Source: Tricholoma matsutake (taxonomy: Eukaryota > Basidiomycota > Agaricomycetes > Agaricales > Tricholomataceae). From it: a DNA stretch of 64,000 bases. A program made the translations under genes and the position numbers. The DNA is taken from the NCBI GenBank assembly GCA_026075535.2, contig AP026550.1, positions 310,001 through 374,000 on the forward strand, written 5' to 3'. Below, piece after piece: positions 12,150-23,284 of this stretch (positions within the stretch are counted from its first letter, which is position 1; each line of letters begins with the position of its first letter). A model generated the notes under the pieces. It was not told the origin of the DNA, did not search any database, and saw nothing but the letters and a program-made list of their open reading frames with translations.

Positions 12150-12252
12150 GCAAAGTGTTGAGGACAAAGATGATGAGATGGACAAGTTAATGGACTTTAT
12201 TTTGGAAGAGGAGGGGAAGGAGAAAGAAGATTCCCAAAATGGAAAGGCATGC
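12150..12252 (+). pseudogene. Gypsy gag fragment, diverged
   Basis: About 35 codons (pattern DDEM....D-I-L-E-E....QNGKAC) that match the acidic block of the Gypsy gag at 16390-16470 (DDEMEEMVEWMLQED...NGKAC). Fused in frame after the truncated Copia RNase H; looks like a small leftover of a second element rather than part of Copia. Confidence 0.5.
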
Positions 12253-12255
12253 TGA

Positions 12256-13513
12256 TATGCTCTAGGGTCATCTGAGCACAAAACCCAAAGATAGTTGAGA
12301 GTGTCCCAAAAGAGTTTTCAAATGAGTTGAGTAGACTTTGGACATTTATTCCTATTAGTGTTTGCAGGTCCAGTCCACAGGACCTAAAAAAAGACCAAAA
12401 CTAGACTGAACTGGACCAGAAAAGACTGGACCAGAGGTCTATTTATAGGACCGGTCTTTTGCAGTCCAGTTGCTGGTCTTTCATTTTGGTCACTAATGGG
12501 GAAACCTTCACTGGGACTCTTCCACAGAATTCTTCTGCCTGCCTTCCAACTAACTAACCATCCCTATATGGTAGATTCAACATGTGACATACCCTTGGCT
12601 ACAGGATAGATTCTTGCTCCTTACATTCTCAGTTGCCACATCAACTGCAACATCAATTTCTTGCACCCACCCACCCACTACCTGCATCATTCTCTGATCA
12701 TGGCTTGTTTTCTTGTTATTGCAAACTGATTCTCAGGTATCTGTCAAGTTGTTCGAGTAGTCATGCACACACATTGGTGGTGGCGCATGCTATTTGAACT
12801 GAAATTTGTCTTGCAGATCAGATCTAAGTACTCAGACTAAGGAGCAGAGATATAATTATTGCTTCCTATGTGGGTTGCCATAGTCATATCTCAGCTCACC
12901 CCATTTTTGATTGGGATGGAGTCCAAGGAGAGGTCTTCTTTCAGTTTTCTTGTCTTCAGATTCCAGCCAGTCACATTTGCTCCCAGAAACATTAGTATGT
13001 CTATTTAGATTAGATTTGTACAAGTTCTATTAGTATGACTCTAAGCAATCATCTATTTTGACCAGTAGCACAACAATCACATCCATCTCTTCAATACTAA
13101 ATAGGCATTTCTTCCCTGTCAATTTTCTCCAACTCAGCAAAATCATAAACCTCCCCTTTGAGAACCTCACCTCCATCAATATCTGCCACTAGTTGATGCT
13201 CCTTCTCGATCTGCAGTTGCTTGTCAAGTTCATCAAAAGCTTCGTCAAGTTTGGTGTGACATCTTCTGGCTGTGCAAAAATATGATAGTTGTCATTGTCT
13301 TTGGGGGTCATCATTGAGAATGGCTGCTTCCATGTAAAACTTGTATCGAGGTCATTCACAAGATTGGGATTGACACCAGCTTCATCCAGTGTGTGCATAT
13401 GAGCCACATAGATAAGCTACATTGTATTGATGATACAGTCTATCAAATGTACACATTGTATCGAATGATATGGTTTGGTGGACGCCGTCGGGCATACTGT
13501 ATATAACTGTACC
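12256..13513. other. Decayed intergenic repeats
   Basis: No gene recognised. 12356-12500 starts with TAGTGTTTGCAGGTCC and is rich in GGTCCAGT/ACTGGACC blocks, like the TAGTGTTT hAT-like family at 44.9-48 and 53.7 kb, but a matching right end is not visible. 13189-13407 on the minus strand can be read for 72 codons (DNDNYHIFAQPEDV); it resembles decayed coding sequence, family unknown. Confidence 0.4.
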
Positions 13514-14231
13514 TAGTGTTTCAAGGTCTGGTCCTATGGACCGAAAACTGAACTGAATCTAACCAATGCTAACTGGACCATTGGTTATGGTTAATGTCCA
13601 GTTACAGGCAGTTACAGTTATGGTCTTTCAGATCTCAAAAATATTGTTAACCACACAAAGACCTGTTTAAACCAGTTGAGACCGGTTAATAGGTCATGGG
13701 GACTACACCCCCATGTTTCCACACATATTTGCTTCAATTTCGCTCCCTTGTTCATTAAAAACGGTTGAGAACTGAAAAGGATATGACCAAAACCATTTTA
13801 TGACAGGTATTTTGTTGTGATTTGAATGACTTTGATTGTACTGCTTATAACTTGTGCTACAAAAATGTTGGGTACAATTGGACATCATATGATCCATAGC
13901 AATAACACACATAAATATATGTACCATGTAGATTTCATTTATTTAACATCCCCAACAAGTTTTAACTACATACTAACAGACACAACTTGAATGCAATGTA
14001 CTTTGTTTGAGCCATAACTAGGTCAAATCTTGATGAAATCTCTTAAAAGTTGGACCAAACAACGGGGAATTACAGTACCTAACCAAACTTACGATGGCTG
14101 TACTATGTGGATAATGATCACCGAGATACATATGGGTTATATAAATATGACAAATTTTACAACAAAAAACTGGTCTTAACCAGTTTTTTTTCAGTCTATT
14201 AACTGAAAACGACTGGTCATAGTCGGTCCAG
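13514..14231. mobile_element. TAGTGTTT-family hAT-like element, right end missing
   Basis: Starts TAGTGTTTCAAGGTCTGGTC, the left terminus of the family defined by the complete copies at 46275-47967 and 53690-53991, and contains the family's AACCAGTT/AACCGGTT-type internal words (13640-13690, 14160-14230). It runs into an LTR at 14232 without a clear inverted right end, so it appears truncated or cut. Confidence 0.5.
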
Positions 14232-15221
14232 TGATAGGTCCACCTTGTCACTGAGCTCTGAAAACGACACATCACACTTGGACACACTTCCCACGACGTC
14301 CTACAATTTTGCGAACACTTATGAATGCCCATGAACACACAAAACAATGTAGCGACACTTCAAAACGTTTTGAAAAACTTTGTGTGGTTTCAAACACCTT
14401 TGGCCGCCATATGCATATCGTACCACACTTCAGACACACATTCCCAACATTCCACATGCTGACATATCACATTTCAGGCATGACAGACACGAGGAGACAC
14501 AACGACTAGCACTTTAGCGTGCATTGAGGCACTTTTTGACATTTTCATGATTTATTGGAACAACAAGACAAGGAGATTTGATATATTATGACTATTGCAC
14601 ATTTTCCTTCTCATCATTTCTCATTCACTTCGTGATTTTGACACCTTTTTCACTGCCTTATGTCTACCACATGTTTGCCTCATGGCCTTTTCCCCTTTTT
14701 AGTACTATCTCTCTAAAACATATATAGCTTGTACTCTTTACTGCATTCAACAAGAAATTGTCTTCTCTTATTGAATATCATCAGATTTAAGGGTTCAACT
14801 CTGGAGTCTTAGCTCAGTCTTAGTCTGAAGCTCTCCACTCTTCTGCAAACATCTTTGTTCCACTACTTAGCCTCTCAAAACTATCATCAATTGTCTATCG
14901 ACTTCATCATCAACTTCCACATCGTCTTCATTTATTGTCATTGTCTCATGAACCTCTCAAAACAGTTTTGAATCTCTTTGAATTCTTTCGCACTGCTGCT
15001 AATTCTTTTGTATTGTTTTGAAATGTTTTGTAGTGTTTTGTACTACCTCGTACTGCTTTGCAGGACTTTGCATCAGCTCAACACACATCGCATGACATCA
15101 ACCAACTTTTGGTTAGCATGGTGATATTCAGTACCACCTTGCACCCTTCCTCTGACTTGTGTTATATCTCCTAAGACCTTCTTGGTTGGTTTTGGTTGAG
15201 TTTCTGGGTTGAGCATCATCA
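14232..15221 (+). repeat. LTR of the Gypsy family seen at 51.8-61.5 kb, forward copy
   Basis: 990 bp beginning TGATAGGTCCAC and ending CATCATCA. It aligns along its length with the reverse complement of 51860-52881 and 60493-61472 (shared blocks: CCTTTGGCCGC near 14398, TTTTTAGTACTATCTCTC near 14697, TTGCACCCTTCCTCT near 15148). Contains a poly-pyrimidine, CTTTG-rich 3' half. Confidence 0.8.
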
Positions 15222-15335
15222 TTCTGGAGCCCACCACGAGGGGTTTCTGAATCATTTCATTGCATAATCATCTCGAATCTCCTGGATCAGGCCAACACAA
15301 GCCAGAAACCTCCGAATCGATACTTGCCATGCCTT
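15222..15335 (+). other. Primer-binding site and leader of the same Gypsy family, truncated
   Basis: TTC then TGGAGCCCACCACGAGG at 15225, a plausible tRNA primer-binding site starting with TGG. The next 100 bases match the leader next to the right LTR of the minus-strand element (reverse complement of about 60370-60490). It stops abruptly at 15335 where another LTR-like sequence starts, so only the 5' end of this copy survives. Confidence 0.65.
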
Positions 15336-15737
15336 TGTTAGGAAACCACCCCATTACCTAATAAAATTTCATTTTTATTTTATTATGTCGAATTATGCTA
15401 TATTATGCCAAATGACACTACACTTTGATAGCATGAGAATTTTATTTCAAACACATCAATATGCACGCGCATGTACGAGTGCATCAGTAACAACAAAGTA
15501 CAATATATGTAACATAGTATATAAACCCTAGATATACACCTAGGGGACCCCAGTTGTGTTCTCTTAGGTATGCCACCTACGCTTGTGGTGTGAATGGCCT
15601 ATCTCAAAAAACTCACATATTAATAACCCCTCACATCAAAACCATCAGTTCCCCAATCACGCATGGGGATCCTGACCCCTTCTTGTAGAGAGAACCCGCA
15701 CGGTGTTAGCTAACAGATAGTGGGTGTCGCCCTAACA
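15336..15737 (+). repeat. Probable 5' LTR of the gag-bearing Gypsy at 16.2 kb
   Basis: 402 bp from TGTTAGG to CCTAACA, perfect 7-bp inverted termini, with a TATA-like AGTATATAAACCC at about 15517. It lies upstream of an intact-looking gag and interrupts the leader of another Gypsy. Only one copy is in the window, so the boundary rests on the terminal match alone. Confidence 0.55.
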
Positions 15738-16223
15738 GAAGAACACAACTTCCCATATCAGTGCACCTTCTCTTACTTGCGCATATGTCATTGTTTCACT
15801 GCACCACATCCAATTACTCATCCTTTTCCCACGAGCCGGAAGTACTTGTATATAGGTAATCTACCTTTTCTTTTGTAAGCCGACGCCAGGCCTCACCTTA
15901 CATTGCGACTGCCAGTGATCAAGAGGCAGCGCTTGTCATTAGGACAGCTGCAACCAGACAACCAATTGGATCTGGTTTAGTTATGATTTACATCACTCTA
16001 TTCGGACGACTATTTTAGTTACAAGCTGAATTCAGTGTTATCCCTGAGATCAGGCACTGTTGGAAGGGTTATTGATCCAAAGTGTCAAATCAGGCACCCG
16101 ACAAATGACGAACCATTGACGAATGATCGACGAATGATCACGTGACCCATAAATGTTTGGAGAGGTTCCAAAGAACAAATCTTGAATTTGTTGAAGAAGT
16201 GATTCATCACAGATTTTACAATT
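15738..16223 (+). other. Leader between LTR and gag
   Basis: 486 bp without coding potential. No convincing primer-binding site seen at its start, which weakens the LTR boundary. Confidence 0.4.
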
Positions 16224-17240
16224 ATGTCCAAACCTTCAACTTCTAATCCCGGCCCTAATCCTGTTCCCACACCAGCACTAGAGGCGAAAATTGATGTGCT
16301 TACAGTGCAAATGTCCCAATTAGTGTCAGTGTTGGCAGCATCACAGCCCAGACAAGTGGAAGTACAGCCAGAGACAACAGGAGAAAGAGATGATGAGATG
16401 GAGGAGATGGTGGAGTGGATGTTGCAGGAGGATGAGACAGCGGAGAAATCCAGAAATGGAAAAGCATGCTTACGTAAGTACATGTCCCCACAAATCTTTG
16501 ACGGTACCATGGAGAATACAAAATCCTTCATCAGCTCTATAGTATTGTACATCCATGGGAGGAAGCCAGAGTTTTGTACAGCCAAGTCTAGGATTATGTT
16601 TGCTCTCTCATACATTCAGGGGGGGAAAGCACAGTTCTGGAGAAACAAGGCTATTAATCAAATTGCTGCGGGAAATAAACCATTTGCAACCTTCAAGGAA
16701 TTTCTGAAGAGATTGGAGGCACAGTTTGGAGACCCTAATCCAAAGGTGACAGCCAATGCTAAATTAAAGACCATGCGCCAAGGTTTCCTAACGGTGGATG
16801 AATTTATTTTGCAGTTCAAAGCAGAAGCTTCGCAAACAGATATGGGAGAAGCCACATTGGTAGAGTTTTTGAAAGCAGGATTAAATCCCTCTTTATTCAA
16901 GTCTATCTACCAACTACCTTCCATGCCAGAGAAGTTGGACGAGTGGTATAATTGGGCAATGTGCCTTGACTGGCAATATTGGCAGGAACAGGCAGAGTCA
17001 AAGTTGATGTATGGAAGTAGTAAATTTGGAAAGTCATCAGGAGGAAAGTCCGAGAAAGGAAAGGCGCCTCAGATGCAAACTCCGAGGGCACAGCCACCAG
17101 CCATGGCAGTGACACCTATAGTTATGGAGTCAGCAGCACCAGCAGAGGCAATGGAGGTTGATCAAGCAGGGAGATGAGCCCCACTTAAATGTTTTAACTG
17201 TGGGCAGTTAGGACACATCGCTAGAAATTGTAGGCAGAAA
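16224..17240 (+). pseudogene. Gypsy gag with zinc knuckle
   Basis: Retrotransposon Gag. 317 open codons, then one TGA (17175) just before the knuckle CFNCGQLGHIARNC at about 17190-17230. Order: Pro-rich start, an acidic helical stretch (residues 55-75), the retrotransposon-gag capsid fold (about residues 85-240, with F-W-R-N-K and F-K-E-F-L-K-R-L-E-A-Q-F-G-D-P), a Ser/Lys linker, and the CCHC knuckle. The ATG at 16224 is the first in frame and fits the family length. No protease or RT of this element follows, so pol has been lost or lies elsewhere. Confidence 0.85.
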
Positions 17241-17440
17241 AGAAAGATTAGGGAAGCCACAATCGAGGAAGTGAAGCCAGAATTTTTTTTTGGAATATCA
17301 TGTGATGTTGAACCTGGGAGGAGACAATGGGAAATTGTTAGGTACAATCATCCCCCATTGGGCAAAAAGGTACCAGCAAGCCAAAAACAAGTGGGTGGCA
17401 CATCAACAATGCAAAAACAGATGCTCGGGTAAGATCAACC
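17241..17440 (+). other. Post-gag remnant
   Basis: The frame stays open after the knuckle to about 17430 without a recognisable domain (E-E-V-K-P-E-F-F-F...). It may be the start of a degenerate protease region. Not assigned. Confidence 0.3.
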
Positions 17441-17469
17441 TTATGATGGGTATTAGAAGCCCATAGTTC

Positions 17470-17622
17470 ATGTTTGACATTACGACAAGTTCTGAAATAA
17501 TTTATATACAGAGGATTGATGTTGTAATAGGAATACTGATGATGATGAGAACAGGGAGGAGATATCAGATTTGGAGACTCCCAGCCAGTCTGATTGCAGT
17601 AGACATGAGATTGGTGACCTGG
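17470..17622 (+). pseudogene. PHD-finger gene, 5' part, split by a Gypsy
   Basis: Acidic, Ser/Glu-rich coding stretch (DDDENREEISDLETPSQ) that ends in G-D-L at 17622. Leaving out the 10.15-kb Gypsy and one copy of its 5-bp duplication, the frame continues as I-S-S-E-E-S-S-E-S-H at 27778. The true start is not identified. Confidence 0.6.
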
Positions 17623-17817
17623 TGTGGTGACCTGGGGCTTGACCCTGCATTTGTATATATTATATTTCCTTGCTGTTGACCTGGCTGGCCCCTATAAATG
17701 GACCAGCCTTCTATTTACATAAGCAACCTTTTTTTACCACTACCAATACATGAAATATATACGTTATTCGTGTTTTTTTGGTGTGTGATATAGGGAGATT
17801 CCCCTCAACTCACGACA
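17623..17817 (+). repeat. 5' LTR of the 17.6-27.8 kb Gypsy
   Basis: TGTGGTGACC...CACGACA, 195 bp, same length as the right copy. Shared words: GGGGCTTGACC, TTTCCTTGCTGTTGACC, CCTATAAA and GGAGATTCCCCTCAAC. Short LTR with the TATA-like CCTATAAATGG near 17691. Confidence 0.92.
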
Positions 17818-18067
17818 CTTTTTTGAACACCAAAACTCATATAGAGTTGTTCTCGACATCGCCCCATCAGCAATCGTCATCACCACGACCCTGAACTTCT
17901 CTGAAAATTCCCCAACGCGATCAGCGACAGAAGCAAATCCATTGCTAGGACCTGACTCAAGCACTCAGCACTCGAACCAACATTTTCCTTTTATCGCTTT
18001 TCACCCGCTGCTACGACCAAAAGATTTTGTTCCCTACTGCTAAAGACAGATATCAACCCCATTAGCC

Positions 18068-20880
18068 ATGGCTTCAACAGCCAGGGCAAGAGCCAGAAAT
18101 AAGACCAAACCTGCTTCATTGCAGGTCACACCAAATTTGAGCATACCCCAACCACTCGAGGCGCATACAGGCACCTTGAGAAATTTGCTGTCTCCTACAA
18201 TACATGCAGTGAACCTCGAAGCGCATATATCCACTATGAGAGCAATCAATTCCTCTGCGCTCGGACTTCGCACAGCCAGGGTGATGGTCGAGGATGACAG
18301 CGACCTCAACTCGAAGAAATCTCACTTGTCGAAAAGTAGTCGACGAAGCGCCCAGTCAACCCCCGGACCTAATCCGGGGTTACAAGGACTCTCACCTCTG
18401 GATGAACTAACTCCAGAGTCCCTGAATAACTGGGTCACCCCCGGTAATTATATTGATCTTCCCCAACAATGTCTGGAGTATACTACACCCAGACTATTCT
18501 CTGCCCAATGGCCAGAGTTAGCCCCATCGGCACTGCCGACGCTGATGGATGAACACAAAAGACTATGTCGGCGTGAAGAGAAGAAACCTCTCAAGAAACC
18601 TAGAGAGGATGAGTCAGATGAAGAGTTCGGAGCTTGGTGTTTTGCTCAGCTCACTACCAATATCCTTGGCCATGCCAGGGATGCCCAGGACTTCAAACCT
18701 GTTAAGTTGGAAACCCAACTTAAAGATCTGGCATTTGCTTACACCAGACAATGTTCCCGTAGGTCTGTATCCAGACCTACTACTCCTCGTACAGCCGAAC
18801 ATGTGGAGCAGCAACTGTCCCCTTCCCAGGAACATGTTAACCCATGTCCAACCACGCCGGTAACACCAGTTGAGGTACCTTCCAAGAAGAAGGTACATTA
18901 CATTGACAACAATAAGTTAGTCCTCCAGAGGATACACAATGGCAATATCCGGGGATGGACCACCCACATCGATTCCTGATCAAGGGATTCATTTCAACAA
19001 GGATGGTAATCCTTGGGATAAGAACAGCAAGAACTCTCGCCATGATAAGCGAGAGAAAGCCCCACCAGGAGGGTCCAAAAATCCTGCACAGAGTCACGCA
19101 GGCAAGAATGGGCCACCAGATGGCAATGGTTCTGGTGATGATGGAGATGAAAGTAGTACTGACTCATCGTATAGTACCTCGAGTAACGAGAACAGCAAAC
19201 ACTCTTCCCCAAGTGAGGAAGAGATTGCTAATAAGACCTTGTCTCACCACAGATGAGGTAGCTGGGCACAGTGTTCATCTAGTCAATCCCCATCTAGATA
19301 TTCTGTATCTTCCTGTCCCGATTCCTATCAAGGAAAAGGTTCCCTTTGACCCTCAAAATACTTGAGGGTCATTCATACGAAGATCTACAGACAGATCGAC
19401 AGCAAAGTCTCTGTCTTGACTGAAGTTCCTACCACTGGTGGTAAGAATGGTCTGCATGTCCCAAATCTGCCTAAGTACAGTGGATTACCAGACACCAAAG
19501 ACTTTGAACAATGGCTGAATGCCCTCCTTCATTGGCTGAAGGTGAACAAAGTATGTGGTCCAGATCTGGACTCAGACTGTATTGAGTATACGGTGATGTT
19601 CCTTGAGAACACTGCCTTGACTTGGTTTGAGGACAGTGTTGATGGTGCATACCATCAATGAGCTGCCTGGACTTTCAAGGAGGTCATAACCGGCCTATAC
19701 GACCAGTTCGTGCATGAGAATGCAACCCATGATGCGACTGACAAATTTTGGCACGTCGATTATAATGCCAAAGAAGGTGTTATGGGTTACTACCACAAAC
19801 TGGAGCGCTATGCAACCAGAATGATCCAGGCACCAGATCCTTTCACCTTCAAGACCCAGTTGGTGACTGGGTTGCCCAACAACATCATATCCTTTGTACT
19901 GGACAAAGGATGCTCCGCTGAGACTAGCTCAGTAGGAGATATTTTGCACTATGCCTGTCAGGCGGAGGAAATTGGAAAAATGAGAAAATGCTTCAATGAA
20001 AAGAAGCGAATCATGGAATCCATGAAGTCGTAGACATCCTCTTCGACTAAAGCTCCCAAAACAAAGGATCCTTCTCCTGAAAGATCTAATGGACAGTTGC
20101 AAGAATGTCACAGTAAACACGATAAAAATTATCATGATAACTCTAAACCATCCAGTTCAAAATATCCAGACAGAGACCACCGAAGCTATGGCAATCCAGA
20201 TCACTGTTACAAGGAGCGTCATTTGATACACAACATCATTCCCCTGGAAGCAAACCTTCCAGGTCTAATGGAAACAAACCAGACAAGAAGTCTGGTGAAA
20301 GCAAGGCTCCCACTTGCTACAGCTGTGGAGGCCCTCATTACTCCACAGATCTTAAGTGCCCAAAGTATGGGCAAGAAAGACCAACAGCAAAGATGTATGC
20401 CGCTAGAGAAGAATCAGGCTCCTCGAATGATCGACCTGCTACTCATAGTAGTAGCAAAGATTGTGATGAGCACGGTCCAAGCCCTAAAAAGAGCTTGGAC
20501 TCTCGATCAGCGACAAAAGAGAGATTTGCCGCCCCACACAGCGACTCAGAATGCATTTCTTCCTCGGAGTATGGTTCGGCCTTATCTGAGGAGATCCCTT
20601 ATGGATCACAGTACAGCTTGGAAGGCAAACTGTATAACATTGACTCTGACACTGGGTGTATTCCCTGTGATGATTCAGGAACTGAATTCTTTGGTGCGAT
20701 CAGAGAAATTCTCTCGGAGTATGACTCCGATAGCTGCCCATCTGCCCAGTCTGAGGAAGACTCAGAGAGTGAGACAGAGAATAAACATCCGTCATTTTCT
20801 GAATGGCTTGGCGTCATGATGGATGGCCTTTTCAAGAACAAGCTGTGCTTTAAAGGTGCGGCTACCCTCAAAGAAGATTA
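18068..20880 (+). pseudogene. Gypsy gag (17.6-27.8 kb element)
   Basis: Starts at ATG 18068 (N-term MASTARARARNK). About 300 codons are open, then the frame changes near 18930. A Ser/Asp-rich acidic tract (about 19140-19230) precedes the capsid-like domain (LPKYSGLPDTKDFEQWLNA near 19470; ALTWFEDSV near 19614; YHKLERYATRM near 19791). A CCHC-like C-Y-S-C-G-G-P-H knuckle lies near 20320 in a second frame, then another acidic Ser/Glu tail. Stops: TGA 19254, 19347 and 19659, TAG 20031. The long N-terminal extension before capsid is larger than in most fungal Gag proteins. Confidence 0.8.
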
Positions 20881-21338
20881 AATGTCCTCCTCGGACTGAA
20901 GAGGATAACAAATACTTTGTTGCAAAGATGATGCTTCACAATCTCAAAGCCTACATACTGCTCAATTCCAGCTGTACAACTGATTCCATCTCGCCAGAAT
21001 TTGCTATGTCTGCGAACTTAAAGGCTCATGAATTGGAAGAACCTGTGCCTTTGCAATTAGGCACTGTGGGCAGCTGTTTGAAGATAAACTTCGGACTCTT
21101 CACCGATTTTGAGATTGGTGGGGTGGTAAATACCCACTATTTCGATGTAGTTAACATCAATAGGTATGATGCCATTCTGGGAACCATGTTTATGAGGAAG
21201 CACAGTATAGTCCTAGACTTTGAACACGACGAAGTATGCGTTAAAGGAAAGCACCTCGATACAGTAATCAAGGTCCCTAACACCTTCATGCAAGCCAGAC
21301 GGCATGCTATGCAGCCTCAACCTCCAAAGGATGAGTGA
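20881..21338 (+). pseudogene. Gypsy protease (17.6-27.8 kb element), active site lost
   Basis: Retropepsin-like domain: LLNSSCTTDSISPEF near 20956 is where D-S-G-C-T-T-D-S is expected, then a flap region and the I-L-G-T helix block (DAILGTMFMRKH near 21169). Both changes at the active site (Asp to Asn, Gly to Ser) are G to A directly after C, i.e. CpG to CpA. It would have cut the Gag-Pol polyprotein. Confidence 0.8.
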
Positions 21339-22643
21339 CTCCGTAGTGGGCACCCAACCGCTAAAAGAGTAAGAGACCTGGACAAAGTTGTCCTGAGTTC
21401 TACACAGGCCCAGCCTCCCTCTGTGAAACAGAGGAAGGTGGAAATGGAGGAAGTGGATGATGTTGAGGCTCAGCATTGTCCTTCAGGCTTGAGGGTATCG
21501 GACCCCATACTGTTGGGGCCTGACGAGAAGCCTGAAAGTGATAACGAGGACGAATTGAAAGAGTTCGTCTGAGAATTCACTCGGGATCGATTTCCCGAGG
21601 GCCCTAAATTTGAACCTTTTGGGTTCGACCCTTCCATTCCTGTGGTGCTACTGCCAGAACAAGTCGATGACTTGAACAATGTTCTCTTCGCAATATGCGA
21701 AGACTTGGCATCCAAGGCCTACTCAAAAGGTCCTCTCTCCAAGAAAGACCTTCCACATCTTCGAGAAGAGTGGAAACATTCTTGTCAGGATATCCTCAGC
21801 AGAGTACCTGACAACCTACCTCCCCTTAGGGAGATAAACCATCACATCCCACTAGTGGACAAAAAGAAGAAGTACAATTACTATCTTCCAAAGTGTCCAG
21901 ACTCGATGAGGAAACCCCTCTCTGAGAAGGTAGCAAAATACTGCAGAGCAGGGTGGTGGCGCCCTGCTTGAGCAGAGCAAGCTGCTCCAATGCTAGTGGT
22001 GCCAAAGAAATCAGGAGCGATTCACACTGTGATTAATGCCATGAAGAGGAATGCGAATACAGTGAAAGATGTTACACTGTTTCCTGATCAAGACATGATT
22101 CATCTTGATGTTGCTTGAGCTACATATTGCTCAAAGATAGATCTCTTGGATGCTTATGAGCAAGTCCAAGTGGAACCAGATGACGTCTGGAAAACCGCCT
22201 TTTCGACGGTTCAAGGCAGATATGAAAGCCTGGTTATGCAACAAGGCAACTGCAATGCACCATCAACCTTTCAAAGGTTGATGAATTTAGTCTTCCGAGA
22301 TTACATCGGAATATTCATCCATGCATACTTGGACGATATCTTCGTGTTTAGTAACTCGATTGAGGAACACCAGAAACATCTGGAGCTAGTATTCAACAAA
22401 CTACGTGAGCATGCTCTGTACCTTTGTGCAGAGAAGTGCGAGCTCTATGCTGAAAAGGTAGAGTGCCTAGATCATATGATTGATGAGCACGGGCTGCATG
22501 CAGACAGTGACAAGATGGCCCATGTACAAGAGTGGAAGACACCTCATAACATCACAAAGTCCAGAGATTCTTGGGACTTGTGCAATACCTGGCTCATTTC
22601 TTGCCAGATATCAGTGCTTATACTAGTCTGCTCTCTGCGATGA
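21339..22643 (+). pseudogene. Gypsy reverse transcriptase (17.6-27.8 kb element)
   Basis: RT motifs in order: VPKKSGAIHTVIN near 22001, SKIDLLDAYEQV near 22134, V-M-Q-Q-G-N-C-N-A-P-S-T-F near 22236, catalytic YLDD near 22327, and the thumb with C-E-K-V-E-C-L. Stops TGA at 21336, 21570, 21969 and 22116, each where Arg is plausible. A one-base loss near 22565 shifts the frame into RNase H. Confidence 0.9.
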
Positions 22644-23284
22644 CTAAAAATGGCACCTCATTTCTATGGTGGCCATTACACAATCGCTGCTTCCAGATGA
22701 TTAAGGACATTTGTTGCACAACCCCGGTGCTTAAGCCGATTGACCCAAAGTCGCCTGAGCCAATCTGGGTGATCTGTGATGCCTCAGTCTTTGGGACTGG
22801 TGCAATGTATGGTCAAGGACCTGAGTGGCAAACTTGCCGCCCAGAAGGTTTCTTGTCCAAGAAATTCTCAGACGCTCAAAGGAACTACTGTACCTTTGAG
22901 CACAAAACCATTGCTATACTTGAGGCCCTCCTCAAGTGGAAAGACAAACTGATCGGTAGACAGATCCATGTTGTCACTGATCACCAAGCGCTGGAATTCT
23001 TCCAGACCCAGTGCAGATGTTCTGCTAGGCAGACACAATGGATGGAATACCTATCGCGTTTTGACTTTGACATTAGATATGTCAAAGGGAAACTAAACAA
23101 AGTAGTGGATGCTCTGTCCTGCTACTACCAATTTGACTCTTGGGATGATGCCCCATTAGTCCAACACTATGTCTTCGCAGACGTGCACCTTGATCCTAAC
23201 CATGAAGACCTCCCATGGGATCGACATCTCAAATTAAAGAATCGAGTAATTGAGACTGGCTCCGCTGCTGCTCAGCAGAAGTGA
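22571..23284 (+). pseudogene. Gypsy RNase H (17.6-27.8 kb element)
   Basis: Ty3-type RNase H: ICDASVFGTGAMYGQG near 22771, F-S-D-A-Q-R-N-Y near 22866, T-F-E-H-K-T-I-A-I-L-E near 22893, VVTDHQALEFF near 22974, and the tether R-F-D-F-D-I-R-Y-V-K-G-K-L-N. Open in one frame; ends at TGA 23282 (family context: Arg). Confidence 0.9.
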
